Virus record (IMG/VR): IMGVR_UViG_3300042507_005128
Location: 1 to 25,455 of that record
Source of the DNA: a virus
Direction: 5' to 3' (one strand)
Length of the DNA stretch: 25,455 bases
Shown here: piece by piece, positions 1 through 7,373 of the stretch
Layout of the letters: each line of letters starts with the position of its first letter
Numbering within the stretch: the stretch's first letter is position 1
The notes under the pieces: generated by a model
Databases searched by the model: none
What the model was told of the DNA's origin: nothing
The model's input: the letters and a program-made list of their open reading frames with translations, nothing else
Translations under genes and position numbers: made by a program

Positions 1-50
1 TTGGTTATTATGCTAAAAATGAAATTCTTTATGGTGTAGAGTATGATTAA
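1..50 (+). CDS. 3' end of an unidentified gene
   Basis: An open frame enters the window and ends at the TAA at 48-50. The visible C-terminus reads GYYAKNEILYGVEYD. It is followed directly by a strong terminator-like hairpin, which supports this being a real gene end. Fifteen residues are too few to identify the protein. Confidence 0.6.
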   Translation, partial: GYYAKNEILYGVEYD

Positions 51-85
51 TTATGACTCTAAAAGGTAAATAGTCTATCAATTTT

Positions 86-108
86 AAGCGCCATCTAGGC
101 GCTTTTTT
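86..108 (+). terminator. Intrinsic terminator after the partial first gene
   Basis: AGCGCC (87-92) pairs with GGCGCT (98-103) around a five-base loop, followed by a run of T to 108. This is a textbook rho-independent terminator that separates the entering gene from the next late unit. Confidence 0.85.
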
Positions 109-112
109 GTTA

Positions 113-119
113 CTAAATA
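113..119 (+). promoter_or_regulatory. T4-type late promoter (CTAAATA)
   Basis: CTAAATA starts 27 bases before the ATG at 140 and directly follows a terminator. The same heptamer recurs 25-38 bases before many genes in this window; T4 late promoters are TATAAATA, and CTAAATA is the usual variant in T4-like cyanophages. Confidence 0.75.
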
Positions 120-139
120 ACTAAAACAATTGTAGTAAA

Positions 140-754
140 ATGCAAGAACTAGTAGACTTTCTTATCGAAGAAAGATATTGTAACAGTGAATTAGAGGCCG
201 TAAAGATTCTAGAATCAGTAAGTGATAGTTTTTATGAGTATCTTATTGAGGCTCAAATATCTGCTATTAATGCAACTGCCAAGGCAAGAAAAGAGATGGA
301 TGCTGAAATGCGAAGAGCAGCATCCCCCACCTTTAATCCAAAAAAAGTAAGTCATCTTAGAAAAAAAATAACCGGACTAAAGGGACCTGTTGCTACAGAA
401 TTGGCTCAAAGAAGTGGAAGTAAAAGTTCCCAAAAAACTCCAACTGGTCCAAGAGGAGAAAGAGCCCAAACTAGTGATATTGCAACAACCAGAACCGCCG
501 CATCTAGAACTGATCGTCCCATGACAGGATCAAGACTTAATGATCCTCGGTTTGCTGCTGCAGCAGAGAGAGAAGTATCTAGGCAAACAAATACTTCACC
601 AGAAGTAGATAGAGCCGGATTTGCATCTAGACAATCTACCGGTGTGAGAAGAACAGGTAAATATACAAGCATGTCAGCAGGTGGAGCAACCTCCGCACTA
701 CCGAATCTTGGTCAATCTAGAACTGGAGCCAGATTCCCTAGGCAACGTGGATAA
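140..754 (+). CDS. Putative virion-associated protein, Arg/Ser/Thr-rich
   Basis: This 204-residue protein has an acidic helical N-terminus (about residues 1-45, starting MQELVDFLIEERY) followed by a basic, low-complexity tail rich in Arg, Ser, Thr and Ala (about 55-204). The short N-terminal module resembles those that begin other long proteins of marine T4-like phages, and the next two genes have the same plan. It is preceded by a late promoter and lies two bases upstream of the next gene, so both are probably co-transcribed late in infection. That suggests a structural or packaged internal protein, but no enzymatic motif is visible and the function is unknown. The ATG at 140 is the first in frame after the promoter. 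Confidence 0.8.
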   Translation: MQELVDFLIEERYCNSELEAVKILESVSDSFYEYLIEAQISAINATAKARKEMDAEMRRAASPTFNPKKVSHLRKKITGLKGPVATELAQRSGSKSSQKTPTGPRGERAQTSDIATTRTAASRTDRPMTGSRLNDPRFAAAAEREVSRQTNTSPEVDRAGFASRQSTGVRRTGKYTSMSAGGATSALPNLGQSRTGARFPRQRG

Positions 755-756
755 TT

Positions 757-1965
757 ATGAAAAAGTACTTTGAATTTCTATATGAGGCCAGAGGTTCCCA
801 AGCCTCAGAAAAGGCCCTAAATCTAGGTCTTGCATCTGACGGTCACGGATATTGGGTAGATAGATCCGGTCGTAAGGTTGCAAAAACCGAAGGTGGTCAA
901 TTGGTTTTTATAAAAGGAAAATCCCCAGCAGCCGAAAAGGCCGCCCCACCTTCTGCATCAATGAAACCTTCCGCAAGAACCGCCACACCTCTCACAAAAA
1001 GGCAACCACCCGAAAGACAAGTCTCGCCACCAAAAGAACAAGAAAAGGCCCCAGAACCAGAAACTCAAGAAGTTCTCACAGTTGTTTTTGGGAGATTTAA
1101 TCCACCAACAATTGGTCATGAAAGGCTATTAAAGAAGGCTAAAGAAATAGCCCAATCGGGTGATCTAAAGATCTATCCTTCAAGGTCATATGGAGATCCT
1201 TCCAACCCTTTAAGTCCTTCTGATAAGATTTATTATATGAGAAAGGCCTTTCCAAAATTTGCTGATAATATCATCAATGATGATGATATGAAAACAATTT
1301 TTGATGTTCTTAAATTGGCCGATGAAGAAGGCTATGAAACTGTTAATCTTGTAACCGGTGCAAAGAGAAGATCGGAATTTGATCGTCTAGCAAATCAATA
1401 CAATGGAGAAATTTATAATCTTGCAGATATTAATGTAATTGCCCTTCCTAGTGAGGATCCAGATCTAGAAAATAGCCCTAATCCATCTTCTTCTGCAAGA
1501 CTCAGAAAGGCAGCCCTAGAAGATGATTTCTTTGCATTCCAAAGAGGTCTCCCAAAAACATTAAATGCAAAGCAACAGCAGGCCCTATTTTTTGCTGTTC
1601 AGAGGGCTCTTTCAGGTGAGAAAAAGGAATCCTGGAAAATAGATCCATCTTCAAATTATGAGATTCTTAAAGAAGAATATTATAAAGAAAACATTTATAA
1701 AACCGGGGACCTTATTGAAAATCTCAATACTGGGCTAACTGGTAAAATTATAAGAAGAGGTCCTAACTACGTCATTTGTGTAAATGAGGATTTGAATATT
1801 ATGTTTAAGTCTTGGATCGAGGATATTAAAGAATGGACCGATGTTTCTGGTGTTCCTGCCGAACAGAGAGAGGTGGGTACTGACGCTTACAGGGAATATG
1901 CTATGAAGATGACTGGAATGAAAGTAATTCAAAATTTCATTAAGAAGAGAAAAAGTTCTAAATAG
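757..1965 (+). CDS. Nucleotidyltransferase-domain protein, late/virion-type
   Basis: The 402-residue protein begins with a short module (1-55) containing SDGHGYW and VAKTEGG, then a Pro/Ala/Lys-rich linker (55-105). A cytidylyltransferase-like HIGH-superfamily domain follows: FGRFNPPTIGH at about 111-121 holds the nucleotide-binding motif, and SSSARLR near residue 245 fits the ISSTxxR signature. A C-terminal segment around 315-365 (GDLIENLNTGLTGKIIRRG) looks like a KOW/SH3-type fold. The family transfers nucleotidyl groups to small molecules or lipids; the substrate here cannot be read from sequence. It sits between two late-type, low-complexity genes, so it may be carried in the virion. The catalytic motifs look intact. 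Domain call is firm; role is inference. Confidence 0.8.
   Translation: MKKYFEFLYEARGSQASEKALNLGLASDGHGYWVDRSGRKVAKTEGGQLVFIKGKSPAAEKAAPPSASMKPSARTATPLTKRQPPERQVSPPKEQEKAPEPETQEVLTVVFGRFNPPTIGHERLLKKAKEIAQSGDLKIYPSRSYGDPSNPLSPSDKIYYMRKAFPKFADNIINDDDMKTIFDVLKLADEEGYETVNLVTGAKRRSEFDRLANQYNGEIYNLADINVIALPSEDPDLENSPNPSSSARLRKAALEDDFFAFQRGLPKTLNAKQQQALFFAVQRALSGEKKESWKIDPSSNYEILKEEYYKENIYKTGDLIENLNTGLTGKIIRRGPNYVICVNEDLNIMFKSWIEDIKEWTDVSGVPAEQREVGTDAYREYAMKMTGMKVIQNFIKKRKSSK
1958..1964 (+). promoter_or_regulatory. T4-type late promoter (CTAAATA)
   Basis: CTAAATA overlaps the stop region of the preceding gene and starts 31 bases before the ATG at 1989, the standard spacing in this window. Confidence 0.75.
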
Positions 1966-1988
1966 TAATAAATCGCAAATAATTTCTT

Positions 1989-3308
1989 ATGTCTGAAAGA
2001 ATTGTAGGTGCTCTTGCCAAGATGAAAGAGCTTTATGTTGAGCAGGTTCGTGACAATGATCCTCAACAAAGAGTTCTAGAAGAAAAAATGCAACAGGTTA
2101 CTGAATATAAAAAAAATAAACTAGATCCAGTTGGGCAAGAAGATAGTGACATTGATAATGATGGTGATACTGATAAAACTGATAGATATCTTCTAAAACG
2201 AAGAGCCGTAAGAACTAGGCAAATAAATAAGAATATTAAACCACCAGTAGCTGAAAATATTTTTTATAGCTGGAGAGACACTGTAGAAGAATCTCTTCTT
2301 CATGAAATCAATGACGTTTCGGACAATAAGATTGTAAAAGAAAAGAAAGTTGATAATTATTCAGGTAAAACCCCTGTGGTTACCATAAATCCTGAAATGA
2401 AAACTGAATCAGTTCTGATTGATTCTGAAGAACTCAATGAAGATTTTATTGAAGAATCCATTGACATTGCAACCGAATATCTTTGTGAAGAAGGTCTTTC
2501 TGTTGAGGATGTTGAGGATCTTATTGATGAACTTGGGGTTGAAGAATTTAGTGAGTGGGTTATGCAACTTGGTTATGAGACACTTCTTGATGAAGAAAGA
2601 ACAGCCAAAAGGGCAAAACCAAAAAAAACAGTAGAGCAAATTAAGGCCGAAATCGATTCTAGAGAAAAGGCAGCAGCCGCTAAAAAAGCCGCCTCTAAAA
2701 AACCAACAACTGTTTCTTCAAAAGCAGCAACGCCAGCGCCCAAATCTTCTCGCCCCCCTGGTCAAGAACGAATTATTAAAGGTGCTAAAAGTATTGCACA
2801 ATCGGCAGGTTCTCCTGAAAATATTAGGACTACAGTGAGAGGTGCTCTTGATACTGTTTCCAGAGGAGCCCTTTCTGCTGCCAAAGGTCATCAAAGAGCA
2901 ATGGAAATTAAAAAGAAAGGTGGTTCTCTTGCCCAACAACTTGGTGGTGGAGCTGGGGCTGCTCTCGGGAGTTTCTTTAAAAAAGGAACTGCTCAATTTA
3001 GAGAATGGGTAGACAGCCTTCTAGGAGAAGGTTATGATCTTTCCGAATACACCTGGGACGAACTGTATGAAGAGTATAAACTTCAAGAAAAAGCGGTTTC
3101 TGAACAACAACAAAAACTCTTTGGGTTGGCTCTTTCTGTAAAAAGGGGTGAAACCTCAAGAGATAAAGTGAGTCCAGAAGTTCTAAAAATTGTGAATACC
3201 ATGAGCGAGGCAGAAATTCGCAAATATGCCGCAACTCAACATGAGGATGTTCCCGAAAAGAAAGAGCTTGCAGAGAAAGTTATTCAATTTGTTAGACAAA
3301 ACAGCTAA
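1989..3308 (+). CDS. Putative virion-associated protein with EF-hand-like calcium loop
   Basis: This 439-residue protein of unknown function has a helical N-terminus, then a DSDIDNDGDTDKTD segment at about 52-65 that matches the D-x-D-x-D-G calcium-binding loop of EF-hand/dockerin motifs. An acidic helical block (about 140-200) is followed by a Lys/Ala-rich low-complexity stretch (205-255), a Gly/Ala-rich part and an acidic C-terminus ending in a short helical domain (VPEKKELAEKVIQFVRQ). The architecture parallels the genes at 140 and 13127. It has its own late promoter. Structural or internal capsid protein is the best guess from context; nothing indicates an enzyme. Confidence 0.8.
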   Translation: MSERIVGALAKMKELYVEQVRDNDPQQRVLEEKMQQVTEYKKNKLDPVGQEDSDIDNDGDTDKTDRYLLKRRAVRTRQINKNIKPPVAENIFYSWRDTVEESLLHEINDVSDNKIVKEKKVDNYSGKTPVVTINPEMKTESVLIDSEELNEDFIEESIDIATEYLCEEGLSVEDVEDLIDELGVEEFSEWVMQLGYETLLDEERTAKRAKPKKTVEQIKAEIDSREKAAAAKKAASKKPTTVSSKAATPAPKSSRPPGQERIIKGAKSIAQSAGSPENIRTTVRGALDTVSRGALSAAKGHQRAMEIKKKGGSLAQQLGGGAGAALGSFFKKGTAQFREWVDSLLGEGYDLSEYTWDELYEEYKLQEKAVSEQQQKLFGLALSVKRGETSRDKVSPEVLKIVNTMSEAEIRKYAATQHEDVPEKKELAEKVIQFVRQNS

Positions 3309-3311
3309 TTT

Positions 3312-3318
3312 CTAAATA
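3312..3318 (+). promoter_or_regulatory. T4-type late promoter (CTAAATA)
   Basis: CTAAATA lies 35 bases before the ATG at 3347 and just after the stop of the preceding gene. Confidence 0.75.
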
Positions 3319-3346
3319 GTTATGTCCCCCATTAAAGGATAAAACA

Positions 3347-3523
3347 ATGTCATTTAGCTGGAATCTAATTCTTGTTGCTGCAGAAAAAGTAGTTGATTTT
3401 TTCTGGCAATCCCGTGAGGTCAAGGAATTTGTTGTACATCTTCTAGAGCGTTATGCAAAGTCTACTGATACCGATATTGACAATATGGTAGTGGATCTTG
3501 TTCGTACAAAACTTCTAGGTTGA
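3347..3523 (+). CDS. Small conserved phage protein, 58 aa
   Basis: The frame starts with ATG at 3347 after a late promoter and an AAGGA-like ribosome-binding site (3335-3339), and ends at a TGA whose last base is the first base of the next ATG. Its sequence begins MSFSWNLILVAAEKVVDF and contains the helical stretch VKEFVVHLLERYAKSTDTD. It resembles small hypothetical proteins of T4-like cyanophages. The hydrophobic start could contact a membrane but is not a clear transmembrane segment. Function unknown. Confidence 0.75.
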   Translation: MSFSWNLILVAAEKVVDFFWQSREVKEFVVHLLERYAKSTDTDIDNMVVDLVRTKLLG

Positions 3524-3663
3524 TGAGAACATTGTCGTTGCTGGTGGGACTTCCTCCTGGTCTTATTTGGCTAACAGGAATTGTCCCACTACCGACAATT
3601 TTGTTTGCACTTTTAATTACACCATTTTTGTGGATTTTTATAGATTTTGTTGCTGATGAATAA
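3523..3663 (+). CDS. Small membrane protein, 46 aa
   Basis: The ATG at 3523 overlaps the previous stop by one base (TGATG), a sign of translational coupling. The 46-residue product is almost wholly hydrophobic, with two likely membrane-spanning stretches (about residues 4-19 and 22-42) and an acidic end, DFVADE. Size, hydrophobicity, late promoter and pairing with the upstream small gene would fit a holin or other small inner-membrane effector. That is inference; no family signature is visible. Confidence 0.7.
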   Translation: MRTLSLLVGLPPGLIWLTGIVPLPTILFALLITPFLWIFIDFVADE

Positions 3664-3668
3664 AATTA

Positions 3669-3675
3669 CTAAATA
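3669..3675 (+). promoter_or_regulatory. T4-type late promoter (CTAAATA)
   Basis: CTAAATA lies 38 bases upstream of the ATG at 3707 and just after the TAA at 3661-3663. Confidence 0.75.
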
Positions 3676-3706
3676 GTATCATAAAGTTAAATTAGGAAAG
3701 ATAACC

Positions 3707-4231
3707 ATGTCTCTTTGGGGCGTAAAAGACAATGTTGGTTCTGGTGGTCTAGTATCACTTAATTATTCAACTCTAGTTGTCACAGGAACCGGAACTACTT
3801 TTGGACGAACAGGAGCCGCGTCTACTGGAGATGTGATTCGCTTCGGTAGTCGCTCTGGAACCTATTTTGGTGATGCTGTAATTGTTGGTATTGCAAGCAC
3901 TACTCAACTATCCATCGCAAGTACTTCTGGTCTAAGTGGGGTGGGTATTGCAAGTACGGCATTTGAAGTAAGCCAACTACCAAAATACACTATTCACGAT
4001 CCCCACTATACTAAGAGGACTGGTATTAATACTACTTATGATGCTCTTGTTTATGGTGTTGCTCAGCAAGGAGCAAATGCCGCTGAAAATACCCGATATG
4101 ATCTGACTCATGCTGGTTGGGTTGGTGTTACTACTTATATGTGTGATGGTCAACTCAGGGTAAAGACCGAAACTCTGGTTGCAATGTCTGGAATTGAAAC
4201 GGGTAATGTACCTGTTTATCCTCCCGCCTGA
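3707..4231 (+). CDS. Conserved structural-type protein (cyanophage MSLWG family)
   Basis: This 174-residue protein begins MSLWGVKDNV and is rich in Gly, Ser and Thr with a repeated IAST pattern (IASTTQLSIASTSGLSGVGIA split over residues 62-82), suggesting beta-structure. The second half includes YTIHDPHYTKRTGI, a central THAGWVGVTTY and RVKTETLVAMSGI, which I recognise as typical of a conserved protein family of marine T4-like phages that is generally annotated as structural. It has its own late promoter. A capsid or tail surface role is plausible; a specific T4 homologue cannot be named. Confidence 0.85.
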   Translation: MSLWGVKDNVGSGGLVSLNYSTLVVTGTGTTFGRTGAASTGDVIRFGSRSGTYFGDAVIVGIASTTQLSIASTSGLSGVGIASTAFEVSQLPKYTIHDPHYTKRTGINTTYDALVYGVAQQGANAAENTRYDLTHAGWVGVTTYMCDGQLRVKTETLVAMSGIETGNVPVYPPA

Positions 4232-4241
4232 ATAATTTAAT

Positions 4242-4628
4242 ATGTTTTTTGATGAACTGAACGAAGATAATTTTCTTCTCTTTGCAATAAAAAATTATAA
4301 TAACCCACAAGGGCTAACCGAAAAGGATTTTTATAAAGATCTGACTCATTTTAGATATGTCAAAAGACATCTAAACAAATATGTCACTTGTGGGGAATTA
4401 AAAATTAATCTTTTATTAAAGCATTTGATTATTATCTATAATATTTTTGGTGATGCAGCAACCCCAATGCTCTTCTTTAAAATGCCCCAAGAGCTTTGGA
4501 GTTTAATTAAAACTTTTATTGTTTTTTTGAATCGTCTTCCCGAATATCCTATTTGTTATATTCATCAGATTGAGATGGATGAATATTGTATGCAGAAACT
4601 CAAGGATCTCTCAAATGAAAAAAATTGA
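4242..4628 (+). CDS. Conserved hypothetical T4-like phage protein
   Basis: The product has 128 residues, begins MFFDELNEDNFLLFAIKNY and contains a hydrophobic helical centre (LNKYVTCGELKINLLLKHL, then IIIYNIFGDAATPMLFFKM). It looks like a small, all-alpha soluble protein. Similar short proteins occur in cyanophage-type T4-like genomes, but I do not know a function. It starts 10 bases after the structural-type gene and overlaps the next gene by 14 bases, so it is probably part of the same late transcript. Confidence 0.8.
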   Translation: MFFDELNEDNFLLFAIKNYNNPQGLTEKDFYKDLTHFRYVKRHLNKYVTCGELKINLLLKHLIIIYNIFGDAATPMLFFKMPQELWSLIKTFIVFLNRLPEYPICYIHQIEMDEYCMQKLKDLSNEKN

Positions 4629-4842
4629 CGAAATCATTCAGATGGTAAGAGAGGAAATGACAGTGGCAAATGCCCCTGGTCAGTCTGGTGGTTTCGGGGA
4701 AAATTCACCTAAAGAAGGACCGACTGCGGGATATTCACAGCCAATGTTTGGTCTAAGAAGAAATAAAAGTGGCAAATTAGACAAGAGAAATCCGTTTATT
4801 AAGAAGTATAAGATGCTTCTCCAGTCATTAGGACTTGCATAA
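4615..4842 (+). CDS. Small basic hypothetical protein, 75 aa
   Basis: I place the start at the ATG at 4615 (MKKIDEIIQMVREEM) rather than the in-frame ATG at 4570, because the shorter form has a normal 14-base overlap with the upstream gene while the longer would overlap by 59. A short N-terminal helix is followed by a glycine-rich segment (APGQSGGFGENSPKEGPTAG) and a basic C-terminus (FGLRRNKSGKLDKRNPFIKK). Small phage proteins with the same helix plus NAPGQSGGFG pattern occur in T4-like cyanophages. Function unknown. Confidence 0.75.
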   Translation: MKKIDEIIQMVREEMTVANAPGQSGGFGENSPKEGPTAGYSQPMFGLRRNKSGKLDKRNPFIKKYKMLLQSLGLA

Positions 4843-4845
4843 ATA
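4839..4845 (+). promoter_or_regulatory. T4-type late promoter variant (ATAAATA)
   Basis: CATAAATA overlaps the stop codon of the previous gene, 59 bases before the ATG at 4898. The spacing is longer than at the other late promoters, so confidence is lower. Confidence 0.5.
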
Positions 4846-4897
4846 GTTATAATCTTAATGTTTTAGGTGAAAATACAACCATTCTCACTTAAAGCCC

Positions 4898-5353
4898 ATG
4901 TCAGAAGATTTAATCAAAGTTGCTGTTCTAGAGCAACGAGTTCAAGACCTTAAAGAATTTGTTCTTAAGGTTGATGAAGCAATCGAAAAAATAAGCCAGG
5001 TAAATGTCAGCCTGACAAAAATGATTGCGGTCCATGAAGAAAAAATTGACACTAGAGAAAGAGCCGAAAAGAGTCTTAATGAAAAAATAGACACAATCTA
5101 TACACAAATGCAGGAAGATCATAAAAATGTTCTTACTGAAATAAAGACACTAAGTACTAATATTGATAAGCGTCTAACTGATGTAGAAAAAGGTCAAAAT
5201 AAAATTAATCTAAAAATCGCTGTGGTTCTAGGCATCGGTACATTTCTTGGATTTGTCATTCAGAACTCTGGGTTCTTTGTTAAGATCCTGGCACATCCAC
5301 AGCACTTGACAACTCCTGTTCCTCATGCTACAATGGCCCCAGTCCAGAAGTGA
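4898..5353 (+). CDS. Coiled-coil protein with a C-terminal membrane segment
   Basis: The 151-residue protein has a long heptad-rich N-terminal region (about 5-105, repeated Leu/Ile/Val spacing with Glu/Lys/Asp) predicted to form a coiled coil, then a transmembrane helix at about 107-131 (IAVVLGIGTFLGFVIQ) and a Pro/His-rich tail. This arrangement suits an oligomeric membrane-anchored protein. A lysis or envelope role is possible, but no holin or spanin signature is present. The gene ends six bases before primase and is the last of the late-type cluster on this side. Confidence 0.8.
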   Translation: MSEDLIKVAVLEQRVQDLKEFVLKVDEAIEKISQVNVSLTKMIAVHEEKIDTRERAEKSLNEKIDTIYTQMQEDHKNVLTEIKTLSTNIDKRLTDVEKGQNKINLKIAVVLGIGTFLGFVIQNSGFFVKILAHPQHLTTPVPHATMAPVQK

Positions 5354-5359
5354 TGTGAA

Positions 5360-6361
5360 TTGGATTTTATTGATGAAACCTTTATTGAACGTGTTGCACC
5401 TAGACTACAAAACTTCAAGAAAGTAAAACCTAAACTTTATAATTTTCGATGTCCCTATTGTGGCGACTCTTCTAGATCTAAAAAAAAGGCCAGAGGATAT
5501 CTCTATCCGGTAGATAATAACACGAATTATAAGTGCCATAACTGCGGAATCAGTATTTCTCTTAATAACTTTTTAAAAGAAATAGACCCACCTCTTTATA
5601 AAGAGTTTACAATTGAAAAATATAAGGCTGGCTTTACTGGAAAGAATTTTGTTGTTGAGGCTCCTAAATTTGAAATATCAAAACCAAATTTTAGAGAAAG
5701 AGTTGGGCTTCCGGCTGCATCTAAAAATGATGTTGCAAGACAATATCTCTTAAAAAGAAAAATTGATCCGGATAAGTTTTATTATACCGAAAACTTCAAA
5801 CAATGGATCAATGAAATTACTTATGAGCCAAATCTTTTAGAAGAGCCCAGAATAGTAATACCTTTGTACTATAATAAGAAATTAATAGGAGTACAAGGCC
5901 GAGCCCTTAATTCTTCTTCGGTAAAATACATCACAATCATGTTTGATGAGCATTCTCCGAAGATTTATAATTATGATAATGTTAATAAAAAAGAATTTGT
6001 TTATGTCCTAGAAGGACCTTTTGATTCTTACTTTATTAAAAATTCGGTCGCCATGTGCGGGGCCGATTTAGATCTAAAAAGTCTAAATATCTATTACCCG
6101 GTATATGTTTATGACAACGAACCTCGCAACCAAGAAATACATTCTAGAATGTCAAAGGTAATCAAAGAGGGTTATTCAATAGTCATATGGCCAGATACAA
6201 TAAAACAAAAAGACGTTAATGATGCAGTTCTTGCGGGAATTGATGTTGAGGACGTTTTGTCCAAAAATATTTACAAAGACCTAGAAGCACAACTTAAATT
6301 CAACTATTGGAAGAAAAATGAGCGAAGAAATCAAAGTCAAAAAACGCAATGGCACTATTGA
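5360..6361 (+). CDS. 61: DNA primase, T4 gp61 type
   Basis: This 333-residue protein matches T4 gp61 in length and plan. It makes short RNA primers for lagging-strand synthesis together with the gp41 helicase. A zinc-binding domain is visible at the start: CPYC at 31-34 and CHNC at 59-62. The toprim-like core includes RIVIPLYYNKKLIGVQGRAL, then VYVLEGPFDSYFI and VYVYDNEPRN. The annotated start is TTG at 5360; the nearby ATG at 5353 runs straight into a stop and the GTG at 5355 is out of frame. The 3' end overlaps nrdA by 44 bases, tying replication and nucleotide-supply genes together. No late promoter precedes it, consistent with early or middle expression. Confidence 0.93.
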   Translation: MDFIDETFIERVAPRLQNFKKVKPKLYNFRCPYCGDSSRSKKKARGYLYPVDNNTNYKCHNCGISISLNNFLKEIDPPLYKEFTIEKYKAGFTGKNFVVEAPKFEISKPNFRERVGLPAASKNDVARQYLLKRKIDPDKFYYTENFKQWINEITYEPNLLEEPRIVIPLYYNKKLIGVQGRALNSSSVKYITIMFDEHSPKIYNYDNVNKKEFVYVLEGPFDSYFIKNSVAMCGADLDLKSLNIYYPVYVYDNEPRNQEIHSRMSKVIKEGYSIVIWPDTIKQKDVNDAVLAGIDVEDVLSKNIYKDLEAQLKFNYWKKNERRNQSQKTQWHY

Positions 6362-7370
6362 GCCATTGCAACTTTCTAAACTCCATGAGATGGTCGCCTG
6401 CGCATGTGAGGGCCTTTCTGGAGTTTCAGTATCTCAGGTAGAAATGGCATCTGGGATTCAATTTTATGATGGTATTTCAACCAATGAAATTCAAGAAATC
6501 TTGATCAAGGCCGCATCTGATCTTATTTCTCTAGATAATCCTAATTATCAATACGTGGCCGCAAGACTTCTTCTGTTTTCAATTCGGAAGAAGATCTATG
6601 GTGGTCGAATTGATCTACCTCATCTGAGTGAGCACATTAAAAAGTGTGTAGACCTTGGTGTTTATGATGCCTCCATTTATGAGAACTATTCTGAAGAAGA
6701 ACTAGATTTGGTCAATTCTTTTATTGACCATGACCGGGATCTTTTGTTTACTTATGCTGGCCTTCGGCAGGTAGTTGATAAGTATCTTGTGCAAGACCGA
6801 GTGGATAACGTTCTTTATGAGACTCCGCAGTTTATGTACTTATTAATTGCTCTTACGGGCTTTGCAAAATACCCTAAAGACAAAAGAATGTCTTATGTGA
6901 AGCGTTATTATGATGCAATTAGTAAACATAAAATTAATATTCCTACACCAATTCTTGCTGGAGTCAGAACTAGATTGAGGCAATATAGTAGTTGTGTTCT
7001 TGTTGACGTGGGAGATAGTCTTTCTAGCATTGAGGCCAGTGATGCTGCGGTTTTTAGATATGTCGCACAGCGAGCCGGTCTAGGTATTAATGCTGGGCGT
7101 ATTAGAGGAATAAATAGTAAAATTCGTGGCGGTGAGGTTGTCCACACTGGAGTTATTCCTTATCTGAAAAAGTTTGAGGCCACTGTAAAAAGTTGTACGC
7201 AAAATGGAATTCGCGGGGGTTGTTTTGATTCTGATTCTGAAGTTTTATTAATTGATAGTGTAGAAATTGATGGTAAAATTTATACACTCGATGATGAAAT
7301 TGATGGGGTTAAAGTGTCTGAAATTATAAATAGTCATAACGGAAATAAAACCGTTATGTTATTGGAGTAA
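6318..7370 (+). CDS. nrdA: NrdA piece N fused to N-half of split intein 1
   Basis: Residues 1-301 are the N-terminal 40% of the class Ia ribonucleotide reductase large subunit, which reduces NDPs to dNDPs with NrdB. An ATP-cone-like segment (about 5-95, VKKRNGTIEPLQLSKLHEM) and the catalytic barrel start are clear; C226 in RQYSSCVLV matches E. coli C225, and RAGLGINAGRIRG and KSCTQNGIRGG follow. At residue 302 homology stops and an intein begins (CFDSDSEVLL), running 49 residues to a TAA. The piece lacks the N-L-C-x-E radical site, the C462 equivalent and the C-terminal tyrosines and cysteines, so it must be trans-spliced to piece M (gene at 8359). It overlaps primase by 44 bases. Confidence 0.93.
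   Translation: MSEEIKVKKRNGTIEPLQLSKLHEMVACACEGLSGVSVSQVEMASGIQFYDGISTNEIQEILIKAASDLISLDNPNYQYVAARLLLFSIRKKIYGGRIDLPHLSEHIKKCVDLGVYDASIYENYSEEELDLVNSFIDHDRDLLFTYAGLRQVVDKYLVQDRVDNVLYETPQFMYLLIALTGFAKYPKDKRMSYVKRYYDAISKHKINIPTPILAGVRTRLRQYSSCVLVDVGDSLSSIEASDAAVFRYVAQRAGLGINAGRIRGINSKIRGGEVVHTGVIPYLKKFEATVKSCTQNGIRGGCFDSDSEVLLIDSVEIDGKIYTLDDEIDGVKVSEIINSHNGNKTVMLLE
7221..7367 (+). mobile_element. Split intein 1, N-half (49 aa)
   Basis: The first residue is Cys and the opening CFDSDSEVLL is intein block A, directly after the NrdA motif NGIRGG. The fragment is only 49 residues, with about 12 acidic and 3 basic residues, and contains no block B. The usual GD-V strand and block B are found instead in the C-half at 8359. 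This is an atypical early split; canonical split inteins have an N-half near 100 residues. Confidence 0.88.
7325..7332 (+). promoter_or_regulatory. T4 late promoter inside the N-intein, facing endonuclease 1
   Basis: An exact TATAAATA lies inside the coding end of intein half N1, 49 bases before the ATG of the endonuclease at 7374. A perfect hairpin, CATAACGG (7335-7342) with CCGTTATG (7351-7358), follows at once, so late transcription would start within its left arm. The GGAG ribosome-binding site (7364-7367) is just outside the hairpin. Confidence 0.65.
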
Positions 7371-7373
7371 AAA

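Noticed and set aside
406-3234. Several open frames on the minus strand and a plus-strand frame (2419-2634) inside the late genes
   Set aside because: They lie wholly inside long, well-supported plus-strand genes, have biased hydrophobic or Cys/Phe-rich composition typical of antisense translation, and lack promoters or ribosome-binding sites.
4570-4614. Longer N-terminus for the small gene at 4615
   Set aside because: It would add a 59-base overlap with the upstream gene, and MKKIDEIIQ is a typical start; the shorter form is preferred.
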